DNA of 64,000 nucleotides from Rhodospirillaceae bacterium (GCA_016845145.1 JAERTE010000112.1:124001-188000), one strand, 5' to 3'. Shown: positions 34,895-45,824, numbered from the stretch's first letter. The notes: a model not told the origin generated them from the letters alone. Numbers and translations: made by a program.

Positions 34895-36211
34895 TTACGG
34901 CTCGATCGCTTGCAAAATCTCGAAGATATCGGCGCAAGTATCAGCACCGTGGCGCTTGGTGATGTGCAGCTTGCCGGTGTCGGTGGAAAGTTCTTGGCGC
35001 AAGTCCTCGAACAAATGACTTAAGAAACGGTTGAAAGCCGCCGGGGTCATTTCCCAGCCGGCCTCTTCCTTGGGCGCCCCTTCCAGTGAACCCAGGTGGC
35101 CGTTAATCAAATCCATGAACCACTGCGAGCGGCGGTCGTAATCCTTGAAAAACGTTGCGATGGTGACCGCGGCGTCGAGCATTAGCGCCGTGGCTTCGGG
35201 TTCGGCATAGACCGTGTCCCATTCGAAATCGTCACCCTGCGCCTGGCGCAGGCGTTCGACGATCAGGCGGCAGTGCTCCTGGTATTCCTCGACCAGCTCC
35301 TCGCCCAGCATCATGTTCAGGGCCATGAAGAAACCAGGCAGCATACGTCGCGATACCCGGTCGAAACGCGAATAGTCTTCATCGAGAAACAGTTCCGAAA
35401 ATGATTTGACGATCACGCGGTCAAACGGCAGGTCTCGTTTCATGCCCCATTCGGCCCGCTCTTTCGCTTCGACGAAAGTATCGAAGGATTTCTCCAATGC
35501 CTGGCCAAGCTTTTCAGCTTGCTTGTCGAAATCCATCTGCATGGCGTCCAGGTCCGCCACGCTGAGCGATCCTTTTCGCTGTGCCTCGGCACGCATGCGA
35601 TCAACCATGGAATTGACCATGGTTTTGGCGACGACCTTGCTGGCAGCCTTGGGCGAGGGAGGTTTCTTTTTCTTCTGTGCTGCCGGTGCGGCCTTGGCCT
35701 TCGGTGCCGGTTTGGGCCCGGCCTTTGGTTTCGGTTTTGGGGGAGCCGGTTCGGCTTTTGGCTCAATTGTTGGTTGAGGCGGTGTCTTGGCCGGTTCCGG
35801 TTGTGGTTCGGACTTCGCCGAAGACGGTGTCTCTGGAGTCAGGTCCTTGGCGGGCCTAGGCGTTCCGGATTCGTCATCTTCCCATGCCGATCCGCCCCGA
35901 GCCGCATCCTTATCGTCTTTCCATTCGGCGCCTTTTTCCCCCGAACCGCCGCCAATGTCATCGGGTGACCAAACCTGTGTGTTTGGTTCTTTCTGGCGTG
36001 CGTCAATAACCTTTGGCTGGCGCCTTATGCGCTTGCCGGCGGAAGCTGCGTCCTCTTCGGATTTCGTATAGCCGCGGTTTTCGGCGTCGGGTTTGTAAAA
36101 CTCCGCCTCGCCGGTTTCGCTTTGTCCTTTCATGCGGGTTTGAAACCGTTGACGTCCGTCAACTTCGCCCCCCGCCATGATGACTTCTGATTTCTTTGAA
36201 CGTCTTGCCAT
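34895..36211 (-). CDS. unknown cytoplasmic protein with long Pro/Ala/Lys-rich linker
   Basis: 438 residues with no signal peptide or membrane segment. Residues ~1-100 are polar and charged, and ~100-190 are a low-complexity Pro/Ala/Lys/Glu linker (PKPKPKAGPKPAPKAKAA). Residues ~195-438 form an alpha-helical acidic domain with MVNSMVDRMRAEAQRKGSLS, SRFDRVSRRMLPGFFMALN and WFMDLINGHLGSL. I do not recognise the family. The start ATG 36211 gives MARRSKKSE; a longer frame to 36250 would invade the nadE upstream region. It ends 7 bp from the tldD stop, convergent. Confidence 0.75.
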   Translation of the reverse strand: MARRSKKSEVIMAGGEVDGRQRFQTRMKGQSETGEAEFYKPDAENRGYTKSEEDAASAGKRIRRQPKVIDARQKEPNTQVWSPDDIGGGSGEKGAEWKDDKDAARGGSAWEDDESGTPRPAKDLTPETPSSAKSEPQPEPAKTPPQPTIEPKAEPAPPKPKPKAGPKPAPKAKAAPAAQKKKKPPSPKAASKVVAKTMVNSMVDRMRAEAQRKGSLSVADLDAMQMDFDKQAEKLGQALEKSFDTFVEAKERAEWGMKRDLPFDRVIVKSFSELFLDEDYSRFDRVSRRMLPGFFMALNMMLGEELVEEYQEHCRLIVERLRQAQGDDFEWDTVYAEPEATALMLDAAVTIATFFKDYDRRSQWFMDLINGHLGSLEGAPKEEAGWEMTPAAFNRFLSHLFEDLRQELSTDTGKLHITKRHGADTCADIFEILQAIEP

Positions 36212-36313
36212 GGTGGCGATAGCATAAGTCGTCCGGGGGTGGATTTCCAATCGAAAAACGGTGTGTTTTCAGGCGGCGTTGACAGCGCCGACAGGGCTCT
36301 CTACACCCGACGC

Positions 36314-37971
36314 ATGAGCGATCATATCCATATTGCTATGGCCCAGGTCAATCCTACGGTGGGCGCCATCGGCGCCAATGCCGAGCGCGTTCGCGCGGCC
36401 CGTGCACAGGCTGCTGCCGCGCATGCCGATTTGGTGGTGTTTGGCGAGTTGGTTTTGTGTGGCTACCCCCCCGAAGACCTGGTGTTGAAACCTGCATTCC
36501 ATCGCTCGATCGAAGAAACAGTGGCGAAACTGGCGGCGGAAACAGCCGACGGCGGACCAGGCGTGCTGATCGGTGCGCCATGGCGCGTTGATGACGCGCT
36601 CTACAATGCCGCTTTGCTGTTGGACGGCGGCGAAGTGACCGCGGTGCGTTTGAAGCATCAATTGCCGAACTATGGTGTGTTTGATGAAAAACGCGTGTTT
36701 GCAGCGGGTCCGTTGCCGGGACCAGTGGCATTTCGCGGCGTGCGCCTTGGCGTCATGGTCTGCGAAGATATGTGGTTCGGAGATGTGGCTGAGTGCCTGG
36801 ATGAATCCGGTGCGGAGATGTTTATCGTGCTCAATGGGTCGCCGTTTGAGACGGACAAACGCGACGATAGGCTGAATTACGCCGTGGCGCGGGTGACGGA
36901 ATCCAATCTGCCGCTGATTTACGTCAATCTTGTTGGCGGTCAGGATGAATTGGTATTTGACGGTGGCTCATTCGTTATTGGCGCCGACCACAGCCTTCGT
37001 GCCCGAGCGTGCGAGTTTGAGGAAGAACTCCTGATTACGGAGTGGCGTCGTGCCGGGGACCAGTGGGTGTGTGAAGCCGGGCCTATTGTTCGAAGCCTGG
37101 AGTCCGATGACGCGGTGTACCGATCATTGGTTTTGGGGTTGCGCGACTATGTCGGTAAAAACGGTTTTCCGGGTGTGTTGATCGGGTTGTCGGGCGGCAT
37201 TGATAGTGCGCTTTCGGCTGCGGTAGCTGTGGATGCGTTGGGGCCTGAGCGCGTACATTGCGTGATGATGCCGTCGCCCTATACGTCGCAAGAGAGCCTG
37301 GACGACGCGGCCGAATGCGCGCGCTTATTGGCCATCCGGCTCGATAGCGTCAATATCGGTCCGGCCATGACAGCGTTTGACGAGATGCTAGCGCCGCACT
37401 TCGTCGATACGGCCGCCGACACCACCGAGGAAAACATCCAGGCCCGGTCGCGTGGCATGACCTTGATGGCGCTTTCCAACAAACTCGGTTACATGGTGTT
37501 GTCGACCGGCAACAAGTCGGAGATGTCAGTCGGGTATGCCACACTTTACGGCGATATGTGTGGTGGGTATTCGGTATTGAAAGATGTCTACAAGACATCT
37601 GTGTTTGAGATATCGCGCCGCCGCAACGCGCATCGGCCTGGCGATTGCCTGGGGCCGGAAGGTCCGGTGATGCCCGACAATATCATTACGAAACCGCCGA
37701 CGGCGGAGTTGAAGCACGACCAAAAAGACGAAGATTCGCTGCCGCCTTATGACGTGCTGGACGCCATCCTTCGGCATATGATCGAGGAAGACATGGGCAA
37801 GGACGATATCGTCGCTGAGGGATTCGACCCTGATACGGTACATCGCGTCTGGCATATGCTGGATATGGCTGAATACAAGCGCCGCCAAGCGCCGCCGGGC
37901 GTGAAGACCACGCGCCGCGCTTTCGGCCGCGATCGACGCTATCCTATTACCAACGGTTTTAAGGGTGACGT

Positions 37972-37975
<4 letters not shown>
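36314..37975 (+). CDS. nadE: glutamine-dependent NAD+ synthetase
   Basis: 553 residues, the two-domain form. The N-terminal nitrilase-type glutaminase has the catalytic triad Glu45 (VVFGELVLCGYPPEDL), Lys114 (RLKHQLPNYGVFDE) and Cys150 (GVMVCEDMWF). The C-terminal synthetase has the ATP P-loop SGGIDS at 293-298 (VLIGLSGGIDSAL) and LSTGNKSEMSVGYATLYGDM. It converts deamido-NAD to NAD with glutamine as the nitrogen source. The start ATG at 36314 was chosen by homology; 25 upstream codons are poor. It overlaps cysS by 4 bp. Confidence 0.96.
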
Positions 37976-39315
<1,340 letters not shown>

Positions 39316-39320
39316 GGTGT

Positions 39321-41423
39321 TCAGTTCGACGCCGTTTTCGTCAACTCATCAATATCCGACAGAAAAACCAAGACGTCGTCGCTGATATGGTCATCCGATA
39401 GGGTCTTTTTCGTTTGTGGTGGCTGTTCGATAGCGCCAGCGAAGTGGATCGGACGCCCCAATACGTCGTTGATCGCCACCAACAATTCACGGCGGTCGAT
39501 GGGTTTGGTAACGCAGGCGTCCATTCCGGCTTGCAGGTATTCGCGCCGGTTTTCGGCCATGGCATCGGCTGTTAGTGCGATGATCGGAGTTTGAGCGATG
39601 TTGCTTGTCATTCCACGGATCAGTCGCGTCGCCTCAATGCCACTCATTTCCGGCATGCGGATATCCATGAGCACCAGGTCGTGTGTGCCGCCCTTCAAGC
39701 TCTCGATCGCATCTCGCCCGTTGTCGGCGAATGTCACGGTGTGACCTAGTGGAGAGAGAAGCGCGTTGATAATCATCTGGTTGAGTTCGTTGTCTTCGGC
39801 GATCAGCAGATCGAGTTGTTCTGAAGCCTGCCATTCGCCCGGCGATACGGGCACTCCTGCGGATTTAGAAGAATTGATTGCCGGCACGAGGGGAACTTCA
39901 AACGAAAACTCAGATCCTTTGCCTTCGACGCTTTCCACATTGAGCGCGCCGCCCATCAATTCGACCAAACGCCGCGAGATGGCGAGACCGAGGCCGGTAC
40001 CGGCATAGCGTCGGCTGGTTGATGCATCGGCCTGCACGAAATCGTCGAACAAGCTGTCGAGTGCATCCTCGGCAATACCGATGCCGGTGTCATGGATCGA
40101 GAACCGCAAGACGGTATCATTCTGTCTGCGCGTAAGCACACCAACACGTAACGTGACACTTCCTTGATGCGTGAACTTCACCGCATTACCGATCAGGTTG
40201 ACCAGGACCTGGCGGATACGGGTCGGGTCGCCATGGATGGCGCTCGGCGTGTCGTCGGACATTTCGATACTGAGGTCGAGCCCGACGGCCTGGGCTTTCG
40301 GTTCGAACAAATCAATGGACTCGTCGATCAAAGCACCGAGGTCGAAATCGATGGATTCAATGGCGAGTTTGCCGGCTTCCAACTTGGATAGATCCAGAAT
40401 ATCGTTCAGGATCACCAAAAGACCGCTGCCGGCAGCTTTTAATTTGCCCACGAGTTCGTGTTGTTCGCCGGTTAGATTGGTGGACATTAGGATATCGGAT
40501 AACCCCAAGATGCCGCCTAAAGGCGTGCGAATTTCGTGACTCATCGTGGCTAGGAAGGCGGATTTCACCTCGACGGCGGTTTCGGCGGTCTCTTTCGCGG
40601 CCTTGAGCTGTTCTTGAATTTCCTTCAGGGCGGTCACGTCAACCCGGAAGCCGACCAATTCGTCACGTTCGGTTTTCCGTTCGGCGATCTGCAACCAAGT
40701 ACCGTCGCCCAGCTTTTGTTCGACGTTTCGATCGCCACTGTTGTGTTCGCGGAGACGTTGCTCGATCCATTCGTCTTTGGACATCCCTTGGGTGTCATAT
40801 TCGCCGCGTTCCAGGCCATGATGCAATATGGTTTCGAATGGCATACCGGGAATCATAGCGTCGGCGCTCTTTGGGTAAATCTCGCGATACCGCTGATTGG
40901 CCAGAACGAAACGATCGTCTTTGTCATAGAGCACAAAACCGTCTTCCAACGCCTCAATAGCCGACATTAGGCGGTCCTGCGCTTCGCGCGCCTTTTCTTC
41001 GTTCTGGAGAGATGTGGCTTCAGCAAGTTTGCGCTCGGTAATGTCCGTGTGCCAAACGACCCGGGCCGGCTGTCCCTCAAACATCATCGGACGAGTGTTC
41101 ATTAAGGCCCACCAAGTCGAGCCATCAATTCGGCGCCGCTCGGCCTCGAAGTTGTCAACGGGTTTGCCGGCATCCAAGGATTGTTGGAGTGCAGACAGAT
41201 CACCAGGGTTAACCCAAGAGCGGAGCACGGAATCATGCAACAACTCTTCGGCATTCGACGCGCCGAACATATCCGTGAAGGCGCGGTTGACGTAGACACG
41301 TTTGCGGGTGGCTGTATCAACGACCGCAACCCCGATGGGACTGTCGTCTAACAATTCTCGGATCATTTTTGCGTTCTCAGCCATTTTCGCTACCGTTTCA
41401 TGGATATGTCTCGCATTTAACAT
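39321..41423 (-). CDS. hybrid sensor histidine kinase (PAS-PAS-HisKA-HATPase-REC)
   Basis: 700 residues with no transmembrane segment, so a cytoplasmic sensor. PAS 1 covers about 20-135 and PAS 2 about 150-270. HisKA has His296 in MSHEIRTPLGGIL, and HATPase_c has the N-box Asn413 (NLIGNAVKFTHQG) and G-box GTGLGLAIS. The receiver domain has phosphoacceptor Asp587 (LVLMDIRMPEMSG). The last ~50 residues form no recognisable Hpt. No response regulator with an output domain is adjacent. The start ATG sits on a perfect 12-bp palindrome and the gene is divergent from the AhpD-like gene. Confidence 0.95.
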   Translation of the reverse strand: MLNARHIHETVAKMAENAKMIRELLDDSPIGVAVVDTATRKRVYVNRAFTDMFGASNAEELLHDSVLRSWVNPGDLSALQQSLDAGKPVDNFEAERRRIDGSTWWALMNTRPMMFEGQPARVVWHTDITERKLAEATSLQNEEKAREAQDRLMSAIEALEDGFVLYDKDDRFVLANQRYREIYPKSADAMIPGMPFETILHHGLERGEYDTQGMSKDEWIEQRLREHNSGDRNVEQKLGDGTWLQIAERKTERDELVGFRVDVTALKEIQEQLKAAKETAETAVEVKSAFLATMSHEIRTPLGGILGLSDILMSTNLTGEQHELVGKLKAAGSGLLVILNDILDLSKLEAGKLAIESIDFDLGALIDESIDLFEPKAQAVGLDLSIEMSDDTPSAIHGDPTRIRQVLVNLIGNAVKFTHQGSVTLRVGVLTRRQNDTVLRFSIHDTGIGIAEDALDSLFDDFVQADASTSRRYAGTGLGLAISRRLVELMGGALNVESVEGKGSEFSFEVPLVPAINSSKSAGVPVSPGEWQASEQLDLLIAEDNELNQMIINALLSPLGHTVTFADNGRDAIESLKGGTHDLVLMDIRMPEMSGIEATRLIRGMTSNIAQTPIIALTADAMAENRREYLQAGMDACVTKPIDRRELLVAINDVLGRPIHFAGAIEQPPQTKKTLSDDHISDDVLVFLSDIDELTKTASN

Positions 41424-41433
41424 ACATATGTAT
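41422..41433. promoter_or_regulatory. 12-bp perfect palindrome at the kinase start
   Basis: ATACATATGTAT reads the same on both strands and overlaps the start codon of the histidine kinase gene, in the 63-bp spacer to the divergent AhpD-like gene. It may be an operator; a chance AT-rich palindrome is possible. Confidence 0.3.
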
Positions 41434-41486
41434 TCGTATTGAAATTGTCTACAATCTTCTCTCTCTTATCGTGAAAGGACGACAAC

Positions 41487-41831
41487 ATGCTTCATGACTA
41501 TCCTGAAATCGCCCGCGACCTGACTGAAGCCATCGGCAAGTTGCGCGACGGTATTCCCGAAACCATGGCGGGCTTCAGCGCTCTTGCGAAAGCGGCTACG
41601 GCAGATGGTGTGCTCGACCCAAAAACAAAGGAATTGGTCGCGATCGGTATTGCCGTGACGGCGCGTTGCGACGGGTGTATCGCGTTTCATACCAAAGCGG
41701 CTATCCGGGGTGGAGCGACGCGTGAGGAGTTGCTGGAGACGCTCGGTATGTCGATCTACATGGGCGGCGGACCGAGCATGGTTTATGCGGCGGAAGCGCT
41801 GACGGCATTCGATCAATTTGCTGCCGATTGA
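41487..41831 (+). CDS. carboxymuconolactone decarboxylase/AhpD-like protein
   Basis: A 114-residue all-helical CMD/AhpD family protein. The AhpD-type redox motif E-x11-C-x2-C-x3-H is complete: Glu49, Cys61, Cys64 and His68 in TARCDGCIAFHTKAAIRGGA. Members are alkylhydroperoxidase-like disulfide reductases; decarboxylase members lack the CxxC. AAAGGACG precedes the ATG. It is divergent from the hybrid kinase, so shared control is possible, and convergent with the formyltransferase gene. Confidence 0.9.
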   Translation: MLHDYPEIARDLTEAIGKLRDGIPETMAGFSALAKAATADGVLDPKTKELVAIGIAVTARCDGCIAFHTKAAIRGGATREELLETLGMSIYMGGGPSMVYAAEALTAFDQFAAD

Positions 41832-41834
41832 TGC

Positions 41835-42458
41835 TCAGCCGAAAGCCCGGAAGCGACGTTTGATCTCTTCCTCGTCCATGTCGGCGGTAAATTCCTGCAT
41901 GCGCTCGAAGTCTTGTTTTGTGCGCTTGGGGCCGAACCATACGTCGCCGCTTGGTGGCAGGGGCGTGTTGTCGGTAGCCAGCCGCTCGGCCAGTTGCGCG
42001 AACAAGCTGACCAAAGCCCTGTAGGCCAGCGTTTCCAAATCGGTGAAACGCGGATTGGCGGGCATGTCGAACCAATCGACGGCGACAATGGCGCCGGCAT
42101 CCACGGCGGCGACCATTTCGTGTGCGGTCACTCCATAAAGCTCGGCACCTTCGTAGATGGCGAAGCTGGCGGGATGCGAGCCGGGGTAGCTGGGGGGCGC
42201 CGGGTGAAAGTTGTACGCGGGGCCAGGAAGCGAATCCAAGACTTTCGCGGGAACAATGACCGCTGTGCAAAAGGCGATTAAGCGTCGTGCGCCGCCTCCC
42301 GGTGGCGGTTTAGCGCAAGCGTCGATCAACTGGTCTTTCGTTTCAGCGTGGACGGTGATCAGTGCGGGATTGAACTGGCGCAGCATGTCGCCAAGGAAAG
42401 GGGCTTCGACTTCACTTGTGAGCAAAATGACTTCTTCAAGCATGCGGGACGCTACCAT
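41835..42458 (-). CDS. formyltransferase-fold protein (Fmt/PurN-like)
   Basis: 207 residues with the formyl_transf_N fold. The catalytic triad is recognisable: Asn83 and His85 in AYNFHPAPPSYPGSHPASFA, and Asp120 in VTAHEMVAAVDAGAIV. It is too short and divergent for methionyl-tRNA formyltransferase (no C-terminal domain) and lacks the PurN N-terminal pattern. It is likely a free-standing formyl- or hydrolase-type enzyme of unknown acceptor. Start ATG 42458; ATG 42443 is an alternative. Confidence 0.78.
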   Translation of the reverse strand: MVASRMLEEVILLTSEVEAPFLGDMLRQFNPALITVHAETKDQLIDACAKPPPGGGARRLIAFCTAVIVPAKVLDSLPGPAYNFHPAPPSYPGSHPASFAIYEGAELYGVTAHEMVAAVDAGAIVAVDWFDMPANPRFTDLETLAYRALVSLFAQLAERLATDNTPLPPSGDVWFGPKRTKQDFERMQEFTADMDEEEIKRRFRAFG

Positions 42459-42517
42459 GCCTGAGAGAAATCCGGTAGCGTTGTCATCGAAACCCGTTCA
42501 ACGAGTGGAAATACACT

Positions 42518-42829
42518 ATGCCTGATCCCATTCAATCCGCTGTGGAATTACTGAATGACGCTCTGGAACGTGACGGGGACGCCGTTACTCAATTGATCAA
42601 CCTGCGGGCTGATTGCAACGAGCGCCTCGCGTCGCACCCGACGATCCAAGTGCAAAAACACGGTGAAGTGCACCGGATTGGCGTGTTGGGTTTGATTAAC
42701 GGAGCGCTGGGCGGCGGACCGAGCGGCGATATCGGCGCCAAAGGAAAGATAGATCCAAAAACGGGCAAGTTCTTGCGTATCAAGAGATTTGTCGATTTGA
42801 GAACGGAGAGACTTGATGTGTTGGCGTGA
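42518..42829 (+). CDS. small conserved-looking hypothetical protein
   Basis: 103 residues, soluble, with no signal peptide. It has an N-terminal amphipathic helix (IQSAVELLNDALERDGDAVT) and a Gly-rich middle (GLINGALGGGPSGDIG). I do not recognise it. The shape (one helix plus a beta-rich, Gly/Lys-rich half) resembles small phage-associated or inner-tube accessory proteins, but that is not evidence enough for a name. Its 3' end overlaps the start of the GGDEF-EAL gene by 14 bp, so the two are co-expressed. Codon use fits the host. Confidence 0.7.
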   Translation: MPDPIQSAVELLNDALERDGDAVTQLINLRADCNERLASHPTIQVQKHGEVHRIGVLGLINGALGGGPSGDIGAKGKIDPKTGKFLRIKRFVDLRTERLDVLA

Positions 42830-45287
42830 TTCCCTTGATTCGCAAAATGTTTCATTGCATTTCGGCTCCAAACTCGTAGTTGCCGCCAACAGATCTATGA
42901 GTGAGGCTATAAATATTATGACTAAACGGATAAATGGCGAAGTGCCGACAACCGTGAAGCAGGGCGACCTGGAAGGCCAACTCGAAGCGGCCAACAATGC
43001 CGTCGAGGTGCTTCTTGAAACCCTTAGTCATGATCTACGCACGCCACTTAACACCATTATTGGTTTCGCCGACATGATGGACCAGGCGATTTTGGGGGCT
43101 GTCGAGAACCCTCAGTATCGCAGTTATCTGAGCGATATCTGCCGTGAAGGACGTTCCATGTTGGACATCCTCAACGATGTTCTGGACCGTCAGCGGTTTG
43201 AAACCGTCGAGCGTAGTGAAAAAGACTTCCGCCATATGATTGAATTGGCGCCGGATCTGATCAGCGTCTGTCGCGACGGCGTTATCCAGTTGATCAATCC
43301 CGCAGGTGCCAACATGCTCGGTGTTTGGCCCGTCGAAACCTTGGCCGGTCGGCGTTTTGAGGAATTTGTGCATGAAGATTTTAAAGACCAGATAGTCGGC
43401 GGTCTGGACGCCTTGACGGATCGCACGACGCGATTGCCTCTGAAGCTCCGGCGTGTCGGCGGCGCCGATGTGGAAGTGGAATTGGCGGCGCTGAACTATA
43501 CGGGCGAAGGTTTGTCCGACGGTGGCGGCGCGGCGGTCATGCTGATGGGACGCGATGTCACCGAGCGCAACCGCGCGCTGCGTGAAGTGGGCGCGCGTGA
43601 AGACCATATTCGAAAAATTATGGACACTGTGGTCGAAGGCATCATCACCATTGATCAACATGGCACCATCGAGACCATCAACCCGGCGGCTGAGAAGATT
43701 TTCGGTTACGCGCCGGGTGAATTGGCCGGTGAAAGTGTCGGGGCATTGATGGGGGCTGTTGACTATGCCGCCCACCAGATTGGTATCTCGCGTTTCATGC
43801 AAACCGGTGAAGGACCGGTTCTCGGTCAAAGTATCGAGGTCAACGGTGTTCGCAAGGACGGCTCACCGGTGCCGTTGGTGCTTTCGATCAGCGCTTTCAA
43901 GACCAATGGGCGGCAGGTGTTCATTGGCGCCGTGCACGATGATACGGAACGCAAGGCCGCAGAGACCCGGTTGTTGGAATTGGCGACCCAGGATCCGCTG
44001 ACTAAAATGCCGAACCGCAATGCTCGAAACGACCGCCTGGAACGGGCAATCACCATGGCCGAGACGAGCGGCGGCTCGTTCGCCTTTATGTTCGTCGATC
44101 TGGATCACTTCAAGAATATCAATGACGCGTTGGGCCATACAGCCGGCGACGAAGTGATTCAGATGGCGGGGCGCCGGCTGGAACAGCTTGTCGGTGCATG
44201 CGGGTTAGTCGCCCACCTTGGCGGCGATGAATACAGCATTGTCGTCGATCAACTGCCCTCAGACATGGGTATCGAGAGCCTCGCGGACCAGGTGCTCGCG
44301 GCGATGTCGAAGCCGTTCATGGTCGACGGCAAGGACGTCTTCACGTCGGCGAGCGTCGGTGTCGTGACATATCCCGAAAACGGAAATTCTTTGTCGGCGT
44401 TATTGAAAAACGCCGACCTGGCGGTTCATTCGGCCAAACGCGAGGGGACCGGTGTTCGGCAGTTTTATACGACGCAACTCAGCGAACAGGCGGAACGCCG
44501 CATGGAAATTGAGCGTGGTCTACGCCGCGCTTTGGACAATAAAGAGCTGCATCTGGTGTTCCAGCCGAAGGTCGATCTCGATACGCGCACCATATCCGGC
44601 GCCGAGGCTCTGCTGCGTTGGCAAAGCCCGGAGTTGGGATTTGTATCGCCCGAGGAGTTTATCCCCGCCGCCGAGGAATGCGGCCTGATCGGCGAGATTG
44701 GCCGCTGGGTGCTTTACACGGCCTGCGAAACGGCAGCCGGTTGGGCGGACCTAATGGGCCAGCACTATCATGTCGGCGTGAACTTCTCCGCCGTGCAGTT
44801 TCTTGAACCCGATATCGTCGATTGGGTCGAGCGCTGTATCAGTGCGACCGGCCTTAATCCCGAGTGCCTGGATGTCGAACTGACGGAAAGCATGCTGGTG
44901 GAAAATGCCGACAAAACCATCGATGTGCTGGAATCTCTGAAAGCGCTCGGGATCACCGTTTCCATGGACGATTTCGGTACCGGATATTCATCGTTGAGCT
45001 ATCTGACGCGGTTTCCGCTGAACTCGTTGAAGGTTGACCGCGCATTCGTGACCAATCTGCCCGAAGACCGTGACGCCGTGGCCATTGTGCGGGCAATCAT
45101 CTCCATGGCTCAGCACTTAGGCCTGCACATCGTGGCTGAAGGCGTGGAGACGGAAAACCAAGTTGGGTTCCTGCATGCGCTCGGCTGCCACACGGGGCAG
45201 GGCTATTTATTCAGCAAACCGGTCCCCGACGAGGAATTCCGACAATTGATCGGCGACAATGTCGTGTGGTTGCATGATGAACGTTAG
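42816..45287 (+). CDS. cyclic-di-GMP regulator with HisKA-like, PAS, PAS, GGDEF and EAL domains
   Basis: 823 residues from ATG 42816; ATG 42897 would give a protein 27 residues shorter. The N-terminus has a HisKA dimerisation helix pair with a His72 box (TLSHDLRTPLNTIIGFADMM) but no ATPase domain after it. PAS domains follow at about 135-250 and 262-380. The diguanylate cyclase domain at ~385-550 has LGGDEYSIV, where the signature ends in Tyr instead of Phe. The phosphodiesterase domain follows (EALLRW at 597-602, DDFGTGYSSLSYL, KVDRAFV). The EAL motifs look intact, so hydrolysis of c-di-GMP is likely. The protein is cytoplasmic. Confidence 0.93.
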   Translation: MCWRDSLDSQNVSLHFGSKLVVAANRSMSEAINIMTKRINGEVPTTVKQGDLEGQLEAANNAVEVLLETLSHDLRTPLNTIIGFADMMDQAILGAVENPQYRSYLSDICREGRSMLDILNDVLDRQRFETVERSEKDFRHMIELAPDLISVCRDGVIQLINPAGANMLGVWPVETLAGRRFEEFVHEDFKDQIVGGLDALTDRTTRLPLKLRRVGGADVEVELAALNYTGEGLSDGGGAAVMLMGRDVTERNRALREVGAREDHIRKIMDTVVEGIITIDQHGTIETINPAAEKIFGYAPGELAGESVGALMGAVDYAAHQIGISRFMQTGEGPVLGQSIEVNGVRKDGSPVPLVLSISAFKTNGRQVFIGAVHDDTERKAAETRLLELATQDPLTKMPNRNARNDRLERAITMAETSGGSFAFMFVDLDHFKNINDALGHTAGDEVIQMAGRRLEQLVGACGLVAHLGGDEYSIVVDQLPSDMGIESLADQVLAAMSKPFMVDGKDVFTSASVGVVTYPENGNSLSALLKNADLAVHSAKREGTGVRQFYTTQLSEQAERRMEIERGLRRALDNKELHLVFQPKVDLDTRTISGAEALLRWQSPELGFVSPEEFIPAAEECGLIGEIGRWVLYTACETAAGWADLMGQHYHVGVNFSAVQFLEPDIVDWVERCISATGLNPECLDVELTESMLVENADKTIDVLESLKALGITVSMDDFGTGYSSLSYLTRFPLNSLKVDRAFVTNLPEDRDAVAIVRAIISMAQHLGLHIVAEGVETENQVGFLHALGCHTGQGYLFSKPVPDEEFRQLIGDNVVWLHDER

Positions 45288-45305
45288 ATGGAAATTTTGC
45301 GGGTT

Positions 45306-45824
45306 TCAGATACCCAGCAGATCATCGATTTCCGATTGATCCAAAGCCTCGGCGCTGCCGTGTATGATGGCCGACGCGGTATCCATCAAGCGTTGGATAA
45401 TACGCGACAAGCTCGTGGCGTTTTCGCGCAAGAGATCAATATTGCCACCTTCCAAATCGCGTTCCAATGAAACAATGGCGGACGCGATGGTGGTGTTGAT
45501 CTGCCCAATCGTGGTTTCGAAAGGCTCTTTGTAGATGTTCGGTACCGCATCATACGCCTCGATGGCGATTTCCCGGTCTGCAATAGTGCTGTCGACGAAG
45601 TGATCCTTGTAGCTCTTCGGTTGCCAGTCTTTGGCCTCATCCAGGATTTCAGGCATGTCTGGGATCATTTCAAGCAGCATCACCACTTCATTGAAATGGT
45701 TCAGATAGTCGGTGGCGAGAAAGGTTGTAGGATCAAGATTGCTATCTTGAACCTTTTCACGCATCGCCTCGTAGACGGTGTCCCCGACTTCGACAATCGG
45801 GAGCTTCAGGGTCGAATCGTTCAT
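45306..45824 (-). CDS. unknown helical protein with C-terminal CheY-binding-like peptide
   Basis: 172 residues, all-helical and acidic, starting at ATG 45824 (AGGACG eight bases upstream; a GTG at 45830 is possible). Two long helices (FETTIGQINTTIASAIVSLE and LSRIIQRLMDTASAIIHGSA) could form a four-helix bundle. The last residues ALDQSEIDDLLGI closely resemble the 'SQ(D/E)EIDALL' peptide of FliM/CheZ-like proteins that docks on phospho-CheY. It sits beside a c-di-GMP regulator and near a hybrid kinase. A CheZ-like or receiver-binding role is my inference. I recognise no family. Confidence 0.75.
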   Translation of the reverse strand: MNDSTLKLPIVEVGDTVYEAMREKVQDSNLDPTTFLATDYLNHFNEVVMLLEMIPDMPEILDEAKDWQPKSYKDHFVDSTIADREIAIEAYDAVPNIYKEPFETTIGQINTTIASAIVSLERDLEGGNIDLLRENATSLSRIIQRLMDTASAIIHGSAEALDQSEIDDLLGI

